This document shows, one piece after another, positions 62,478 through 64,000 of a DNA stretch of 64,000 nucleotides. Location: contig JAQUIJ010000003.1 of assembly GCA_028683385.1 (NCBI GenBank), forward strand, positions 186,001 through 250,000. The letters are read 5' to 3'. A model generated the notes under the pieces. The model did not search any database. It saw nothing but the letters and a program-made list of their open reading frames with translations, and was not told where the DNA came from. The stretch's first letter is position 1. Each line of letters starts with the position of its first letter. The stretch comes from Prolixibacteraceae bacterium. Its GTDB lineage: Bacteria; Bacteroidota; Bacteroidia; Bacteroidales; Prolixibacteraceae. A program made the translations under genes and the position numbers.

Positions 62478-63314
62478 ATGGCTAAAAAAAAAGATTTACA
62501 GATAAATACGAATAAAGAAAACGTGAAAAACGACTATCGATATATTGAAATTCAGCAGAAAGGACAGATTGTTCGGATAAATCTGAATCGCCCTGAACGG
62601 CACAATGCTTTGATTTTGGAGCTGATTTCTGAATTGGATCAGGCTTTGGAAGAGATCTCGGGAATGAATGAAATCCTTTTTGTAGTGCTGTCAGGAAATG
62701 GCCGTTCGTTCTGTGCCGGTGCCGATCTGAATTGGTTTTATAGTTCGGAAGAACACTCGATTGAACAAAGTATTGAGCAATACAAGCACCTGGCCGATTT
62801 ACTGCTCCGACTTTTTCAGTTACCCCAGATTACCATCGCGACTGTTCGCGGAAACGTGTTTGGAGGTGGAATTGGCCTAATGGCAGCCTGCGATTTTGTG
62901 TTGGCCGAAGCAAATACCCGTTTCATGTTCAGTGAAGTGAAACTTGGACTTTTACCCGCTACGATTTTGCCGTTTGTTGCGAACCGCTTGTCTGTTCAAA
63001 ATCTCCGGAAATGGGTATTGACAGGAAACCTGTTTGTTGTAAATGAAGCTCACCGGATTGGTCTGGTTGATGAAATTTATATCGAAGGAAACCTTGAAAG
63101 CGAACTGTCAACATTAATAGCTTCGTTCGAAGCGGCATCACCGTCAGCAATGAAAAAGGCCAAACAATTGATTAATAATGTGGTCTCCGGAAGCATTGAT
63201 GTTGCTGATACCACAGCTACTTCCACGATTTTGGCCAAGGCTCTGTTATCTCCCGATGGTCAGGAAGGAATTCATGCATTTTTTGAAAAAAGGAAACCGG
63301 AATGGGGAAAGTAG
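62475..63314 (+). CDS. Enoyl-CoA hydratase/isomerase family protein, probably methylglutaconyl-CoA hydratase
   Basis: A 279-residue crotonase-fold enzyme; the ATG at 62475 or 62478 overlaps a repeat end, and the GTG at 62391 would put 28 unrelated residues in front. Motifs are the CoA-binding NRPERHNAL, oxyanion SGNGRSFCAGADL and GGGIGLMAACDF, with a catalytic Glu in SEVKLGLLPA. Between the two MCC subunits, the best fit is 3-methylglutaconyl-CoA hydratase of leucine catabolism. It also resembles other crotonases. Confidence 0.88.
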   Translation: MMAKKKDLQINTNKENVKNDYRYIEIQQKGQIVRINLNRPERHNALILELISELDQALEEISGMNEILFVVLSGNGRSFCAGADLNWFYSSEEHSIEQSIEQYKHLADLLLRLFQLPQITIATVRGNVFGGGIGLMAACDFVLAEANTRFMFSEVKLGLLPATILPFVANRLSVQNLRKWVLTGNLFVVNEAHRIGLVDEIYIEGNLESELSTLIASFEAASPSAMKKAKQLINNVVSGSIDVADTTATSTILAKALLSPDGQEGIHAFFEKRKPEWGK

Positions 63315-63339
63315 GCTGTCTCAGTAATCAGTTTTAAGG

Positions 63340-64000
63340 ATGAAGCAATTCGAAAAAATACTCATAGCGAATCGAGGTGAAATTGCTGTACGAATTATTC
63401 GGGCGGCGCAAAAGAGCGGCATTCGATCAGTGGCTGTTTATGCTGTTGATGACACCGATTCTCTTCATGTATCGATGGCTGATGAGGCTGTATTGCTTTC
63501 CGGGAAAACGCTTTCTGAAACGTATCTGGATCAGGATAAAATTATTGAGATTGCTTTGACCACGGGAGCTGAAGCCATACATCCAGGCTATGGATTTTTA
63601 TCTGAAAATGCTGGATTTGCCCAAAAAGTAGCCGATGCCGGACTGGTTTTTATTGGTCCCACTCCTGAAAACATCAGACTGATGGGCGAAAAAAATCGGG
63701 CGCTCGACTATGTCCGGACATTAGGAATTCCGGTATTAAAATCGTTCAAAGGAACAACGGAAGAAATTCTGAAATACATTCCTGAAATGGAATTTCCGGT
63801 GATGGTAAAAGCTTCGGGCGGTGGAGGCGGAAAAGGAATGGTAATTTGCCAGTCGGCTGAAGAGTTGGTTCCCGCACTTGAAAAAGCAGAGCGTCAGGCA
63901 ATCAGTTATTTTGGAAACCGAGAATTGTTCGTCGAAAAATATTTACCACATGCCCGGCATATCGAAGTTCAGTTAATGGCCGATCATTACGGAAATGTGC
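63340..64000 (+). CDS. mccA: Biotin carboxylase / MCC alpha subunit, 3' truncated
   Basis: The first 220 residues of an acyl-CoA carboxylase alpha subunit. They contain the pre-ATP-grasp region (MKQFEKILIANRGEIAVRI, HPGYGFLSEN) and the ATP-grasp loop with ASGGGGGKGM. Together with the beta subunit and hydratase it completes the leucine-degradation set. The biotin-carrier domain is beyond the window. Confidence 0.9.
   Translation, partial: MKQFEKILIANRGEIAVRIIRAAQKSGIRSVAVYAVDDTDSLHVSMADEAVLLSGKTLSETYLDQDKIIEIALTTGAEAIHPGYGFLSENAGFAQKVADAGLVFIGPTPENIRLMGEKNRALDYVRTLGIPVLKSFKGTTEEILKYIPEMEFPVMVKASGGGGGKGMVICQSAEELVPALEKAERQAISYFGNRELFVEKYLPHARHIEVQLMADHYGNV

Overview
The window reads as chromosomal DNA of a Bacteroidota bacterium, most likely Marinilabiliales/Prolixibacteraceae-like. 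The signs are type IX secretion sorting domains on two secreted proteins, SPII lipoproteins and PKD repeats. Promoter boxes resemble TAnnTTTG instead of the sigma70 pattern, and there are almost no Shine-Dalgarno sequences. The family-level placement is inference. I found no rRNA, tRNA, CRISPR array, prophage or intact insertion sequence. The window cuts a fasciclin-domain gene at its left end and a biotin carboxylase gene at its right end.

Layout. 1-9000: envelope proteins (fasciclin, coiled-coil membrane protein, DUF3108 protein, Ig-like lipoprotein, OmpA lipoprotein), a TetR regulator and RNase R. 9000-16100: an M1 aminopeptidase and a PKD protein with secretion sorting tails, a cold-shock protein, a VOC protein and an alpha-L-fucosidase. 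16200-21100: a GDP-sugar group made of mannose-1-phosphate guanylyltransferase, a nucleotidyltransferase/GHMP-kinase fusion and a GDP-mannose 3,5-epimerase-like enzyme, next to a LacI-family regulator with tandem palindromic sites. 21100-34100: old yellow enzyme, TonB-C protein, a membrane-spanning AraC/TPR regulator divergent from malic enzyme, DNA polymerase III alpha, thioredoxin and a DUF58 protein. 34100-43100: a long minus-strand run, probably an operon, of GT2, LAB_N membrane protein, two GT39-like transferases, a uronate-type epimerase, an acyl-carrier-like protein without its serine and a patatin/beta-barrel protein. A TetR gene lies just upstream, and three copies of one 20-bp palindrome mark its likely targets. 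43200-57900: housekeeping and mixed genes (nuclease, prmC, ribD, cardiolipin synthase, a tyrosine phenol-lyase-like enzyme, GH16, DEAD-box helicase, comM, VirJ-like protein, trmN6, ferredoxin reductase). 57900-64000: two methylthiotransferases and a leucine-degradation set (MCC beta, enoyl-CoA hydratase, MCC alpha).

The strongest unexplained signals are: (i) a dispersed stem-loop family (four copies) whose stems differ but stay paired and whose flanks are conserved; (ii) a possible GDP-L-galactose or related sugar module with an unusual kinase/nucleotidyltransferase fusion; (iii) a TetR-controlled operon that looks built to decorate lipid A or another envelope lipid; (iv) an ACP-like protein with Asp in place of the phosphopantetheine serine; (v) a MITE-like element beside a tyrosine phenol-lyase-like gene. 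All functional assignments rest on motif recognition by eye; no database search was run.
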